Origin: Yoonia vestfoldensis SKA53
GTDB lineage: Bacteria > Pseudomonadota > Alphaproteobacteria > Rhodobacterales > Rhodobacteraceae
DNA: 64,000 nt
Assembly (NCBI RefSeq): GCF_000152785.1
Contig: NZ_CH672414.1
Coordinates: 1,543,154-1,607,153, forward strand
Reading direction: 5' to 3'
The notes under the pieces were generated by a model. That model made no database searches. It worked only from the letters and a program-made list of their open reading frames with translations, and was not told where the DNA came from. Both the position numbers and the translations under genes were made by a program. Below are positions 1 through 8,168 of this stretch, piece by piece (the stretch's first letter is position 1; each line of letters begins with the position of its first letter).

Positions 1-26
1 TACGGCGGTATTTGCAAAGTTGCCTA

Positions 27-398
27 ACATTGTGTTTGCGACTATGTTTGAAACACTGTGTTTAACACAGCGTTTGTGGTTATGGTGAAATTGAACAGCA
101 TCGCACATTATATAGCACACCGTGATTTCGTGCCGATTAACCTTTTAATATCAATGACTTACAGCTAACACAAGTCTTGAAAATCCTCGTGTCGGTGGTT
201 CGATTCCGCCCCTGGGCACCATTTTAACAAATATATAAAATGGCTGAGCTTTCGTACAGTTTCACGAAACGTGCTGCACACTCATCGCATAGTTTTGTCG
301 CGCATTTGTGGGCCGAATTACTGCGTTGAACACAGTGTTTGTGAGTCGCGGGTTTTGACGCAATGCTTTGGATACAGATAACAAACACCCTGTTTGTG
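27..398. repeat. Four copies of a 14-base motif around a tRNA-fragment attachment site
   Basis: Four near-copies of ACACAGTGTTTGTG lie at 27-40, 65-78, 330-343 and 385-398. The copies at 65-78 and 330-343 differ at one base; the outer two are more diverged. They flank the tRNA-Phe fragment, two on each side, all in the same orientation. Position and repetition resemble integrase arm-type or excisionase sites, but replication iterons or a repressor array are possible. The repetition is seen directly; the role is inferred. Confidence 0.5.
177..221 (+). other. 3' fragment of tRNA-Phe (putative attR site)
   Basis: The stretch reads as the 3' part of tRNA-Phe. It has a seven-base anticodon loop with GAA (179-181), then the 3' anticodon stem, a variable region, a T-arm (GGTGG, TTCGATT, CCGCC), the acceptor strand CCTGGGC, discriminator A and an encoded CCA (219-221). 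The 5' half is missing: the bases before the loop do not pair with the 3' stem, and no matching acceptor GCCCAGG lies upstream. Identity that begins exactly at the anticodon loop is typical of tyrosine-integrase crossover sites in tRNA genes. On the + strand this is the distal (attR) copy, so the island should lie to the left of the window with the intact tRNA-Phe beyond it. Confidence 0.8.
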
Positions 399-1121
399 AC
401 ACGGGTCTTTAAAACAGTTTGCGGAATGGCGTCAGACGTCCAGTCGGGCAGATTACATATGCACTGCCGGCGCCCGAAAGCTCGTCGTTATCGGGCAAGC
501 CTTATACAAATCTCCACAAAATTTTGCCAGCCCCGCCGCGCGGACAATACAATTGCTAGATTTATGACGTTAACGCAGCGCATTCAGTCTGCACTTATAT
601 CCCAAGCGAAGGTTTCTTCCCTGACGCCCAATCAGTTTTTCACAATATGTCGCAAAAGAAAAATACCCCACCACGTCTCTAATGTGGTGGGGTATTCACG
701 TTTTTGAACAAGATTGGGTAACCCCAATGGATAAGCAAGGATTTATCGCAAACCGCGACGGGTCAATAAATCTAAAGATATATGCAGTGCAAGTAAAATA
801 AATAAAAGGATCAAATACGTCAGTTCTGTTGTAGGGATACAGAACATGTCAGCAAAAAATTACCGTGTTTATTAGGAAGCGCGCTTTCTGATACGGAGCA
901 CACTGAGCGTGCCACGATCAAAACTGTTTGATCTCGAATTCAATGATGCCCTAGTGACATCTCGTATCACAGCGGTGTTGTATTTGATCGACTTATATTC
1001 ATCGCCGAAAACAACATCAGTTCATTAAGGCCATCGAAGCTAAAACGCTTTTCACCAAATGATCCCGTTTGCATCAATAGAGACTACTTTTCGTTCTATT
1101 CTACACAACAGGATACTTCGC
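222..1121. other. Gene-poor stretch, no supported coding sequence
   Basis: About 900 bases without a recognisable gene. An open frame at 363-707 on the + strand has a basic composition, no ribosome-binding site and no family resemblance, and was rejected. The stretch holds two of the 14-base motif copies and one strong hairpin at 663-695. From 700 to 1121 it is AT-rich with nothing recognisable; this is the 3' side of the livF-like gene. Confidence 0.6.
663..695. terminator. Perfect 12-bp hairpin, terminator-like in both directions
   Basis: Arms ATACCCCACCAC (663-674) and GTGGTGGGGTAT (684-695) pair perfectly around a nine-base loop. On the + strand a T-run follows within ten bases. On the - strand the hairpin is followed directly by a T-rich run, the better terminator signal. 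No supported gene ends close on either side; the nearest leftward gene ends at 1122. Confidence 0.6.
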
Positions 1122-1871
1122 TTAAATCGCCAGGTATTGCGCCCGTAGATCACTGTTTTCGAGAACTTCAGCAGCAGATCCATCAAAAACGACTGACCCT
1201 GTATCAAGAATTACTGCACGATCAGCCAGCTTGAGAGCGGCGACGGCATTTTGTTCGACGATCACGGTTGTAATGCCTTGATCGCGGATGACGCCTAAAG
1301 TCTTTGCGATCTCCTGAACAATGACCGGTGCCAGTCCTTCATAAGGCTCATCCAGCAAAAGAACCTTGATATCGCGCGCGAGTGCCCGCGCGATTGCCAG
1401 CATCTGCTGCTCGCCCCCAGACAGCGTTACACCTTCCTGCTTGCGACGTTCACCAAGGCGCGGGAATAGGTCATAAATACGGTCCAGCGACCACCCTTTT
1501 GGCGGAGCGATCTGAGCGAGCTGCAAGTTCTCTTCCACGGTCAAGCCAGCGATAATACGACGATCTTCTGGAACAAGTGCAATCCCTGCTGCGGCAGCTT
1601 GGTGGCTTTTCATTTCATGCAGGGGTTTGTGATCAAGCCAAATCTCTCCATGTCGCAATTCGGGATTACCAAGCCGCGCTATTGTTCGAAGCGTGGATGT
1701 TTTACCTGCGCCATTCCGGCCAAGAAGAGCAAGAATTTCGCCTTCATGGATACTAAAACTTATGTTTTGGACGATATAACTTTCGCCGTAATACGCCTCG
1801 ACCTCCCACAAACTTAGAAAGGCTGGGCTTGTCGCGGCATTGTTAGCGTGCTTGTTGAAAGGTGCGTTCAT
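1122..1871 (-). CDS. livF: Branched-chain amino acid-type ABC transporter ATPase (LivF family)
   Basis: One of the two nucleotide-binding subunits of a HAAT-family importer; it hydrolyses ATP on the cytoplasmic face. Visible motifs are Walker A (GRNGAGKTS, about residue 50), the ABC signature LSGGEQQ and Walker B (VLLLDEPYEGLAP). The 249 residues fit LivF. GGAGG lies five bases before the ATG. It is the last gene of a leftward five-gene set (binding protein, LivH, LivM, LivG, LivF). Gene order is the same as in urtABCDE, so urea or a short amide cannot be excluded as substrate. Confidence 0.85.
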   Translation of the reverse strand: MNAPFNKHANNAATSPAFLSLWEVEAYYGESYIVQNISFSIHEGEILALLGRNGAGKTSTLRTIARLGNPELRHGEIWLDHKPLHEMKSHQAAAAGIALVPEDRRIIAGLTVEENLQLAQIAPPKGWSLDRIYDLFPRLGERRKQEGVTLSGGEQQMLAIARALARDIKVLLLDEPYEGLAPVIVQEIAKTLGVIRDQGITTVIVEQNAVAALKLADRAVILDTGSVVFDGSAAEVLENSDLRAQYLAI

Positions 1872-1910
1872 GTAATCCTCCGGAAAGGGGTTCGTCTTGT
1901 GACGTATCCC

Positions 1911-2669
1911 TTATACTTGTGCCTCACCAAGATAGGCTTCACGCACCTTCGGGTGCCCTTTGATATTGTCTGGCGTGTCCTCAACGAGGGGCGTGCCTTG
2001 TGCAAGCACTGTAATCCGCTCTGCGAGGGAGAATACGACGTTCATATCATGTTCAATAATGGCCATCGTAATACTGCGTTTTTCACGAATCTCTTTCAGC
2101 AACGCGATTGTGTTTTGAGTGTCAGCACGTGCCATTCCGGCGGTTGGTTCATCCAAGAGCAGCAAGCGGGGGTTTTGTACCAAGCACATCGCCATTTCGA
2201 GGCGTCGCTTGTCGCCGCGGGACAGGCTCGATGCAATCATGTGTCGCTTTTCTAACATGTTTACATCTGCAAGTATTTCTTCAGCCTGTTGTTGAATTGC
2301 TTTCTCGGCAAAAATACTTTCGTAGGCGTGCATCCTGAAGGCGCCATCGCGCTTCGCAAAGCAAGGGATCATCACGTTTTCAAACACGCTCAGATCGCCA
2401 AAAATCTCGGGCGTCTGAAACACGCGACTGATGCCCATCTGATTGATTTCATGCGGCTGGCGACCCAGTATTGATTGTCCGTCAAACGTGACAGAACCGC
2501 TATCTGGAATGAGCTTTCCAACCAAGACGTTCAAAAGTGTCGACTTTCCCGCACCGTTCGGACCGATGATTGCGTGGGTAGTATTTTCCGCGATGCTAAG
2601 ATTCACGTCATCTAGCGCCTTCAAGCCACCGAACCGCTTGTTTACGCCTTTGATCTCAAGGATGCCCAT
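1911..2669 (-). CDS. livG: Branched-chain amino acid-type ABC transporter ATPase (LivG family)
   Basis: Second nucleotide-binding subunit of the importer, 252 residues. Walker A is GPNGAGKST (about residue 37), the signature region reads LSRGDKRRLE and Walker B is LLLLDEPTAGM. The LSRGDKRRLE form of the signature, in place of LSGGQ, is usual for LivG/UrtD. It starts 12 bases after the stop of the LivM gene and has AAGGAAA before the ATG, so the two are co-transcribed and possibly translationally coupled. Confidence 0.85.
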   Translation of the reverse strand: MGILEIKGVNKRFGGLKALDDVNLSIAENTTHAIIGPNGAGKSTLLNVLVGKLIPDSGSVTFDGQSILGRQPHEINQMGISRVFQTPEIFGDLSVFENVMIPCFAKRDGAFRMHAYESIFAEKAIQQQAEEILADVNMLEKRHMIASSLSRGDKRRLEMAMCLVQNPRLLLLDEPTAGMARADTQNTIALLKEIREKRSITMAIIEHDMNVVFSLAERITVLAQGTPLVEDTPDNIKGHPKVREAYLGEAQV

Positions 2670-2681
2670 GTTCAGATTTCC

Positions 2682-3878
2682 TTATTCGGCCGGTTTTGTT
2701 GTGCTGTCTTTTGCGACAACATTTTTCTTGCGACGAAGCCAGCTACCAATCTTCTGTCCACCTTGGATAAGGCCTCCGGGCAAAAAGATTACGACCAACA
2801 TAAACATTATGCCCAGCGTCAGATGCCACCCCTTGCCAATAAAGGGATAGACAACCGCAACCATAAAATCCTGCAGTCCATCCGGCAAAAAGGCAAACCA
2901 ACCTTGCAGGATTGACTCGTTGATTTTGGAAATGATGTTCTCGAAGTACTTGATAAAGCCCGCGCCGAGAACTGGCCCAAGCAGCGTCCCCGCACCACCA
3001 AGTATCACCATGATTACGATTTCGCCTGATGCGGTCCAAAACATGCGTTCTGGGCCAACCTGAGTATCCATTGCCACAAGAAGGCCGCCCGCCAAACCGG
3101 CATACATGCCGGAGATTACAAACGCAGCGAGTGTATAAGGCTTTGGCGACAGACCAGCGTAATTCATGCGTTGCTGGTTCGACTTGACCGCGCGCAGCAT
3201 CATGCCGAAGGGCGACCGGAAAATCCTGATTGCGAAGTAGAAGGAAATCAACATCACGACGGCAGCCACATAATAGCCGAGGTTAAACGTGAACTGCCAC
3301 CCAGCTAATTCAAGCTGATAGCTAGAGCCCATACCATATCCAAACAGGTTTGCCCGTCCGATTTCGCCGGCCTCAAGCGCCTTATCAAGCAAAGGCGTAT
3401 CCGTTGATTTGATCTGCAAGCCAGTCTCACCACCGGTGATTGGTGTTAGTACAGAATAGGCCAGCGAATAAGACATCTGCGCGAATGCAAGAGTAAGGAT
3501 CGAAAAGTAGATTCCTGAACGGCGCAGTGAAATGTATCCAACGACAAGCGAGAACACGCCCGCCACGATGACCGCAAAAATGATCGACGGGATGATGTTC
3601 ATCGTGACCAGTTTCATCGACCAGATCGCTGCGTAAGAACCCACACCCAAGAATGCCGCATGCCCGAAGGACAAATAGCCAGTCAATCCGAAGAGGATGT
3701 TAAACCCAATCGCAAGGATGCCGAAGATAACAAATCTCTGCATCAGGTCCGGATAGCCCGCATTAAACTGCGACATGGCCGAACCTTCGGGGAAAGGGTT
3801 CAAAATGACTGGGGCAAGCAATGCAAGCGCAGCGACGAGCAAAAGTAATTTTCCATCTTTCGATTCCAGACCAAACAT
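2682..3878 (-). CDS. livM: Branched-chain amino acid-type ABC transporter permease (LivM family)
   Basis: Inner-membrane permease of about 398 residues with eight to ten hydrophobic segments. Near residues 70-80 it carries the LivM-type stretch [18 protein letters not shown] chose the ATG at 3878 because GGAGG stands about nine bases upstream. A start at 3899 is possible but would overlap the end of the LivH gene. The C-terminus is a short basic cytoplasmic tail. It should pair with LivH to form the translocation channel. Confidence 0.83.
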   Translation of the reverse strand: MFGLESKDGKLLLLVAALALLAPVILNPFPEGSAMSQFNAGYPDLMQRFVIFGILAIGFNILFGLTGYLSFGHAAFLGVGSYAAIWSMKLVTMNIIPSIIFAVIVAGVFSLVVGYISLRRSGIYFSILTLAFAQMSYSLAYSVLTPITGGETGLQIKSTDTPLLDKALEAGEIGRANLFGYGMGSSYQLELAGWQFTFNLGYYVAAVVMLISFYFAIRIFRSPFGMMLRAVKSNQQRMNYAGLSPKPYTLAAFVISGMYAGLAGGLLVAMDTQVGPERMFWTASGEIVIMVILGGAGTLLGPVLGAGFIKYFENIISKINESILQGWFAFLPDGLQDFMVAVVYPFIGKGWHLTLGIMFMLVVIFLPGGLIQGGQKIGSWLRRKKNVVAKDSTTKPAE

Positions 3879-3882
3879 CTGA

Positions 3883-4914
3883 TTATTCCTCCATAACACC
3901 CTTGCGGCCCATCAATCCCCGTGGACGGGTCAGCAGAATGATGATGGCAACAAGGTAAATGATGATTTGGTTGATGCCTGGAAAGCTCTGAACGATCATC
4001 GGCATTGACGCAAAACTTTCTAGGATGCCGAGTAGGAATCCAGCGGCTACCGCACCAGGGAGAGAACCCATTCCCCCGACAACAACAACAACGAAGCTGA
4101 GGACAAGAAAGTCCATGCCCATGTGATAGTTGGGCGCGACGATTGGTGCGTACATTACCCCTGCGATACCAGCGACCGCGGCCGCCAATCCGAACATGAA
4201 CGTAAAGCGCTTGTCGATATCGATACCAAGAAGTCCGACTGTTTCGCGGTCGGCCATACCGGCTCTGACCACCATGCCAAAGGTCGTGAATTGCAGAAAG
4301 GCAAACACACCGGCGATAATGACCACGGAAAAGAAGAAATAAATCATGCGCCAGTACGGATACATGATCGTCACCGGATCAAACCCCAGCCAGATACCAA
4401 AATCGAGGCTGCCGTTGAACGCTGGCGGTGCTGGCGTCTGGATCGGGTTGGCTCCGAAGAAATACTTGATGATTTCCTGAAGCACGATCGCAAGGCCAAA
4501 GGTTACAAGAATCTGGTCCGCATGGGGACGTTTATAAAAATGCTTGATCAAACCACGCTCGATAATCAGCCCGATAGTGATCATGACTGGTATCGCGAAC
4601 AGAATTGACAAAGGAACCGACCACTGGATAATCGACGCCGCCAGATCAGGACCAAGCCAATCCTGGATATATGGTACCTGTACTTTGAGCGGGTTGCCCA
4701 AAAAGTCAGTGCGCGTTTCGTCAATTACTTCATGGCTGAACGACAGCAACCGAGAGAAGGTCACGGCGCAGAACGAGCCAAGCATAAACAGCGCTCCATG
4801 AGCGAAGTTTACCACGCCCAGAGTGCCGAATATCAGCGTCAGTCCAAGCGCGATAAGCGCATAGGCCGAGCCTTTGTCTAATCCGTTGAGTACTTGTACA
4901 ATGATCTGGTCCAT
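3883..4914 (-). CDS. livH: Branched-chain amino acid-type ABC transporter permease (LivH family)
   Basis: Inner-membrane permease of 343 residues. The LivH signature is near the N-terminus ([23 protein letters not shown]), and a second motif [17 protein letters not shown] lies near residue 285. The family length is usually about 300; the extra residues sit in the first periplasmic/cytoplasmic loops (around residues 55-85). It follows the binding-protein gene after a 90-base gap that contains a hairpin. Confidence 0.84.
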   Translation of the reverse strand: MDQIIVQVLNGLDKGSAYALIALGLTLIFGTLGVVNFAHGALFMLGSFCAVTFSRLLSFSHEVIDETRTDFLGNPLKVQVPYIQDWLGPDLAASIIQWSVPLSILFAIPVMITIGLIIERGLIKHFYKRPHADQILVTFGLAIVLQEIIKYFFGANPIQTPAPPAFNGSLDFGIWLGFDPVTIMYPYWRMIYFFFSVVIIAGVFAFLQFTTFGMVVRAGMADRETVGLLGIDIDKRFTFMFGLAAAVAGIAGVMYAPIVAPNYHMGMDFLVLSFVVVVVGGMGSLPGAVAAGFLLGILESFASMPMIVQSFPGINQIIIYLVAIIILLTRPRGLMGRKGVMEE

Positions 4915-4964
4915 AGATCAGGTGCCTCGCATGGTGAATAGGCTGGGCTTTTCGACAAAGATCA

Positions 4965-4993
4965 GGACGCGCGCAGTCAGCCCGCACGCGTCC
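4965..4993 (-). terminator. Intercistronic hairpin between binding protein and permeases
   Basis: GGACGCGCGC (4965-4974) and GCACGCGTCC (4984-4993) pair at nine of ten positions around a nine-base loop. No strong U-run follows on the - strand, so a partial terminator or an mRNA-stabilising hairpin is more likely than a full stop. Such hairpins commonly allow more binding protein than permease to be made. Confidence 0.5.
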
Positions 4994-5004
4994 CCTTTGT
5001 TTTT

Positions 5005-6366
5005 TTAAGCGCCGTTGTTACAGTTTCCGAGCGCACCGCCCGCGAACTGTGGATGCTCCGGATCGTAGGTGACTTGGTCGACAGGTGTCACCTCGACGAT
5101 CTCGACCAGGTCGAACTCGTTTTCTGGGTTTTCCTTGCCGCGCACGACAATAACGTCCTTGAAGCACTGATGATCGGCAGACCGGTACAGTGTTGGGCCG
5201 TTGCCCATGCCGTCGAACTCAAAATCGGCAAGTGCTTCGTCGACTGCGCATGGCGCAAAGCTTCCGGCCCGTGTGACCGCATCAGCGTACAGCAGCGTCT
5301 GGACGTAGCAGGTATGGGCGGCCTGCGACGGTGGGAAGCCATATTTGGCACCAAACGATTGTACGAAAGCATTCGTACCGCTGTACTTTGATCCGAGCTG
5401 GTCTTCGAGCTTCCAATCCCAGTTCTGCGAACCCAGAATCCCGGCAATGTTTGCACCGGCACCGCGCGCCATCAGCTCTGAGTACAACGGAACAACAATC
5501 TCAAAGTTCTTGCCGTTGGCTTGTGCATCGCGCAGACCGAATTGTACGGCATTGGTCAACGAGTTGACCATGTTTCCGCCGTAATGGTTCAGAACGAGAA
5601 TATCTGCACCGGAGTTCAAAACAGGCGCGATATACGATGAAAAGTCAGTCTGCGTCAGCGGCGTCAACACCGTGTTAACAGTTTCCCAACCCATCGCTTC
5701 GGTAGAAGACCGAATTGCCTCTTCAGTCGTATAGCCCCAGTTGTAGTCGGCAGTCAGGTGATATGCCTTGCGATCTTTACCGTATTGAGCGGCTAGGATT
5801 GGTGCCAGTGCAGCACCCGACATATATGAGTTAAAGAAGTGACGGAAACCGTTGGCCTTGCGATCCTTGCCAGTCGTATCGTTCGCATGGGTCAAGCCCG
5901 CCATGAACACGATGCCAACCTCTTGGCACAGCGCCTGAACGGCAACAGCTGTCCCCGACGACGAACCGCCGGTGATCATGATTGCGCCGTCTTTCTGGAT
6001 CATCGACTGCGCAGTCGCGCGTGCAACGTCAGACTTGGTTTGGTCGTCGCCAGAAACGTATCTTACTTCCCGACCAAGTATGCCTGTTCCGTCCAGAGCT
6101 TTGGACGAAAACGTGTTGAGCATCCCGCCGTCGCCTTGGCCATTAAGATGCTCGACCGCAAGCTGAAGCGCGCGAAGCTCATCGGCTCCTTCGTCAGCAT
6201 AAGCACCCGTTAGCGGCACCGAAAAACCAAGAGTTACATGGTTTGGGCCAGGCGCATTTGTGAAACCTGCTTCCTGCGCACGCAGGTACGTCGGCAACGC
6301 GAGCCCAGCACTGGCGAGAAAACCAGTCTTGAGAACGCCACGACGCGAAAATCGCGAATTGGACAT
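5005..6366 (-). CDS. ABC transporter substrate-binding protein, Tat-exported (LivK/UrtA-like)
   Basis: Periplasmic binding protein of 453 residues, type-1 fold (Peripla_BP_6). The N-terminus has a twin-arginine signal (SRRGVLKTGF followed by a hydrophobic stretch and an LRAQ/E cleavage region), so it should be exported folded. The first lobe begins with TLGFSVPLTGAYADEGADELR, and GGSSSGTAVAVQ is the usual ligand-contacting turn. It is the first gene of the leftward transporter operon. Its substrate cannot be read from sequence; an amino acid or amide is likely. Confidence 0.85.
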   Translation of the reverse strand: MSNSRFSRRGVLKTGFLASAGLALPTYLRAQEAGFTNAPGPNHVTLGFSVPLTGAYADEGADELRALQLAVEHLNGQGDGGMLNTFSSKALDGTGILGREVRYVSGDDQTKSDVARATAQSMIQKDGAIMITGGSSSGTAVAVQALCQEVGIVFMAGLTHANDTTGKDRKANGFRHFFNSYMSGAALAPILAAQYGKDRKAYHLTADYNWGYTTEEAIRSSTEAMGWETVNTVLTPLTQTDFSSYIAPVLNSGADILVLNHYGGNMVNSLTNAVQFGLRDAQANGKNFEIVVPLYSELMARGAGANIAGILGSQNWDWKLEDQLGSKYSGTNAFVQSFGAKYGFPPSQAAHTCYVQTLLYADAVTRAGSFAPCAVDEALADFEFDGMGNGPTLYRSADHQCFKDVIVVRGKENPENEFDLVEIVEVTPVDQVTYDPEHPQFAGGALGNCNNGA

Positions 6367-6498
6367 TATTATCCTCCCTGTTGATCAACGCCGGTCGAGC
6401 CTCCTCGCTCTTGCGGCATACGCTCCTTAACGCTCGTCCAAGGTCATGATAATTACGCAATCTGGCAATAGATTAATTCACGAAAGATGATTGGTGAA

Positions 6499-6540
6499 AA
6501 AATAATTAACAAAATAAGTTTATGTCGTGTTAATTATTTT
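6499..6540. promoter_or_regulatory. AT-rich 13-bp perfect inverted repeat upstream of the ABC transporter operon
   Basis: AAAATAATTAACA (6499-6511) and TGTTAATTATTTT (6528-6540) are perfect inverted repeats 16 bases apart, about 130-175 bases upstream of the binding-protein start at 6366. The spacing puts the half-site centres about 29 bases apart, close to three helical turns. A dimeric regulator site or cruciform is plausible. It would be weak as a terminator because the stem is almost all AT. Confidence 0.45.
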
Positions 6541-6596
6541 ACAAATTTGCAGACAACCTATTGAATTATATATGAATACAATCTTTGCGTTACCTC

Positions 6597-6783
6597 CGAT
6601 TTAGCGGCCGCTATAACCAGGCAATCCGGCATGAATGGCTGGACCAATACAGCTTCGAAAGCATCGCGGTGGCTCAGGATCAAGCCACGCAATGGCTGTC
6701 GATTTACAACAGCGCCGCCCCAACATGTGCAGCGGCGGCATCATACCTGCCATGAGACTGAAAATGGCGGCGTACGCTTTACA
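6597..6783 (+). pseudogene. IS3-family transposase, frameshifted C-terminal remnant
   Basis: From 6597 one frame reads RFSGRYNQAIRHEWLDQYSF and on to SIYNSAA. The homology then continues in another frame as RPNMCSGGIIPAMRLKMAA. Together these match the end of IS3-group OrfB (family pattern: ERYNRTVRHEWLDQY ... YNNDRPNMGIGGITPAMKLKMAA). A frameshift near 6718 separates the two parts. Everything upstream, including the DDE catalytic core, is gone. No terminal inverted repeats were identified. It is a scar of an old insertion between the ABC operon and the peroxidase gene. Confidence 0.75.
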
Positions 6784-7030
6784 GGTGTACTCTTTCAAAA
6801 ATGAGGCGATTACCATCACAGTCGCACTTCAATCTCAGACATCAGCCGGTTGGCTTCTTCTTTTGGTCATGTGGCGTATTTGTGCGGCTATCAAAGGCAT
6901 CATCCCGCCCGGTACGATCTGTTGCAACACCGATCAAAGGCCCTAGATCTATGTTACGAATGGAGGGCTCGGACGCATCCCAAATGCACTGGCCCTCGCA
7001 GCCCATACCCCATGCTCAGAGGAGCATACG

Positions 7031-7609
7031 ATGCATATCAAAGCCGCAAAAAAGCTGTTTATCCTTAGCAAACGCATATGCGTGGGCATCATGGTCGCTT
7101 TTCTGGTCGTTACGGGCAGTGCCAGCATGGCACTTGACCGCGATACGCCGTTTGAATCGATCTACGGTGGCACATTAACTTTGTCGCAATGGGAGGGTCA
7201 GCCGGTGCTTGTTGTTAATACCGCGTCTTTATGCGCCTTCACCGATCAATATCGCGACCTGCAGGCGCTTTATGACCGCTATCGTGACGCAGGTCTGGTA
7301 GTTCTGGCGGTGCCATCGGACGATTTCAATCAAGAACTGGCCAGCAACGCAGAAGTGAAAGAGTTTTGTGAGCTGATCTATGGTCTGGATATGCCCATGA
7401 CCATAATTACCAGCGTCAAAGGACGCGATGCCCATCCTTTTTATCAGTCGCTGCGCAAGGAGACAGGTTTCACGCCGCGCTGGAATTTCAACAAGGTATT
7501 ACTTGATGGTGAAGGCAATGTTGTTGACACCTTCCCATCGCAAATAAATCCCTTGTCAGATGAGATTACAATGCAGATTGATCGTGTTCTGGCTGATTTA
7601 TCTGGATAA
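7031..7609 (+). CDS. Exported glutathione peroxidase-family protein
   Basis: Thiol peroxidase of the GPx family, 192 residues. The peroxidatic cysteine lies in NTASLCAFTDQY and the WNFNK motif is present near residue 157. The NQF motif of classical GPx is replaced by DDF (VPSDDFNQE), so the glutamine of the catalytic tetrad is not obvious. The first about 35 residues form a basic start plus a hydrophobic core ending SASMALD, a likely Sec signal, so the enzyme probably acts in the periplasm on hydroperoxides. AGAGGAG precedes the ATG. It stands alone. Confidence 0.82.
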   Translation: MHIKAAKKLFILSKRICVGIMVAFLVVTGSASMALDRDTPFESIYGGTLTLSQWEGQPVLVVNTASLCAFTDQYRDLQALYDRYRDAGLVVLAVPSDDFNQELASNAEVKEFCELIYGLDMPMTIITSVKGRDAHPFYQSLRKETGFTPRWNFNKVLLDGEGNVVDTFPSQINPLSDEITMQIDRVLADLSG

Positions 7610-7763
7610 AGTCAGCACCTACCGGCAGACGGAATTTTGCGGCCTTTATGGTTTTCGCGCGATGAAACGAAGCAAGCTAGCAAAACATGATGTGTTTGAT
7701 CGCATCAATGCCGCCATTAGACGACCGCAATCACTATAAAATTTGCAAGCGATATAGCTTCAT

Positions 7764-8096
7764 TCATTTCGCAGGCAGTTCGACCGTAATTTTAATTGAT
7801 GAATACCACGCTGCAAGACTGCGAATTTCTTCATCGGTCAGCGTTTCAGCAATAATGCTCATCTGCTCGTTTTCACGGCGGCCGTCACGAAAGTCCTGCA
7901 TTTGTTTAATCAAGTAAAACTCGGTTTGACCGGCAAGGTTCGGATTGTTTGGCGCTGTGCCGATGCCATTTGCGCCGTGACATACTGCGCAGCCACGAGA
8001 CAAATCACGGCCGGTTGCCGCATCAGCCACTGCCTGATCGGCCAGAGCCAGAAAAACGAGTGTGCCGCAAAGAGCTGCCGAGTAGGGAAATCGCAT
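7764..8096 (-). CDS. Small periplasmic c-type cytochrome
   Basis: 110 residues: a signal peptide (to about residue 24, ending AVADA), one CAVCH heme-binding motif and a later methionine (ENEQMS) as probable sixth ligand, giving a class I single-heme cytochrome. The C-terminal LTDEEIRSLAAWYSS helix is typical of cytochrome c553-like proteins. It lies just downstream of, and in the same direction as, the PQQ-type dehydrogenase gene and is a natural electron acceptor for it. Confidence 0.82.
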   Translation of the reverse strand: MRFPYSAALCGTLVFLALADQAVADAATGRDLSRGCAVCHGANGIGTAPNNPNLAGQTEFYLIKQMQDFRDGRRENEQMSIIAETLTDEEIRSLAAWYSSIKITVELPAK

Positions 8097-8168
8097 TTTT
8101 GTGTCCTGTTAAATTAGTGAGGTGTACGGGACACCAATGATTGGTGCCCCGTATCGTGGCAGTGCTTT

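Noticed and set aside
27-398. CRISPR array
   Set aside because: Repeats are only 14 bases, spacing is irregular (24, 251 and 41 bases) and no cas genes are present.
363-707. 114-residue open frame
   Set aside because: No ribosome-binding site, unusual basic composition, no family resemblance, and it runs through the repeat motif and the terminator hairpin.
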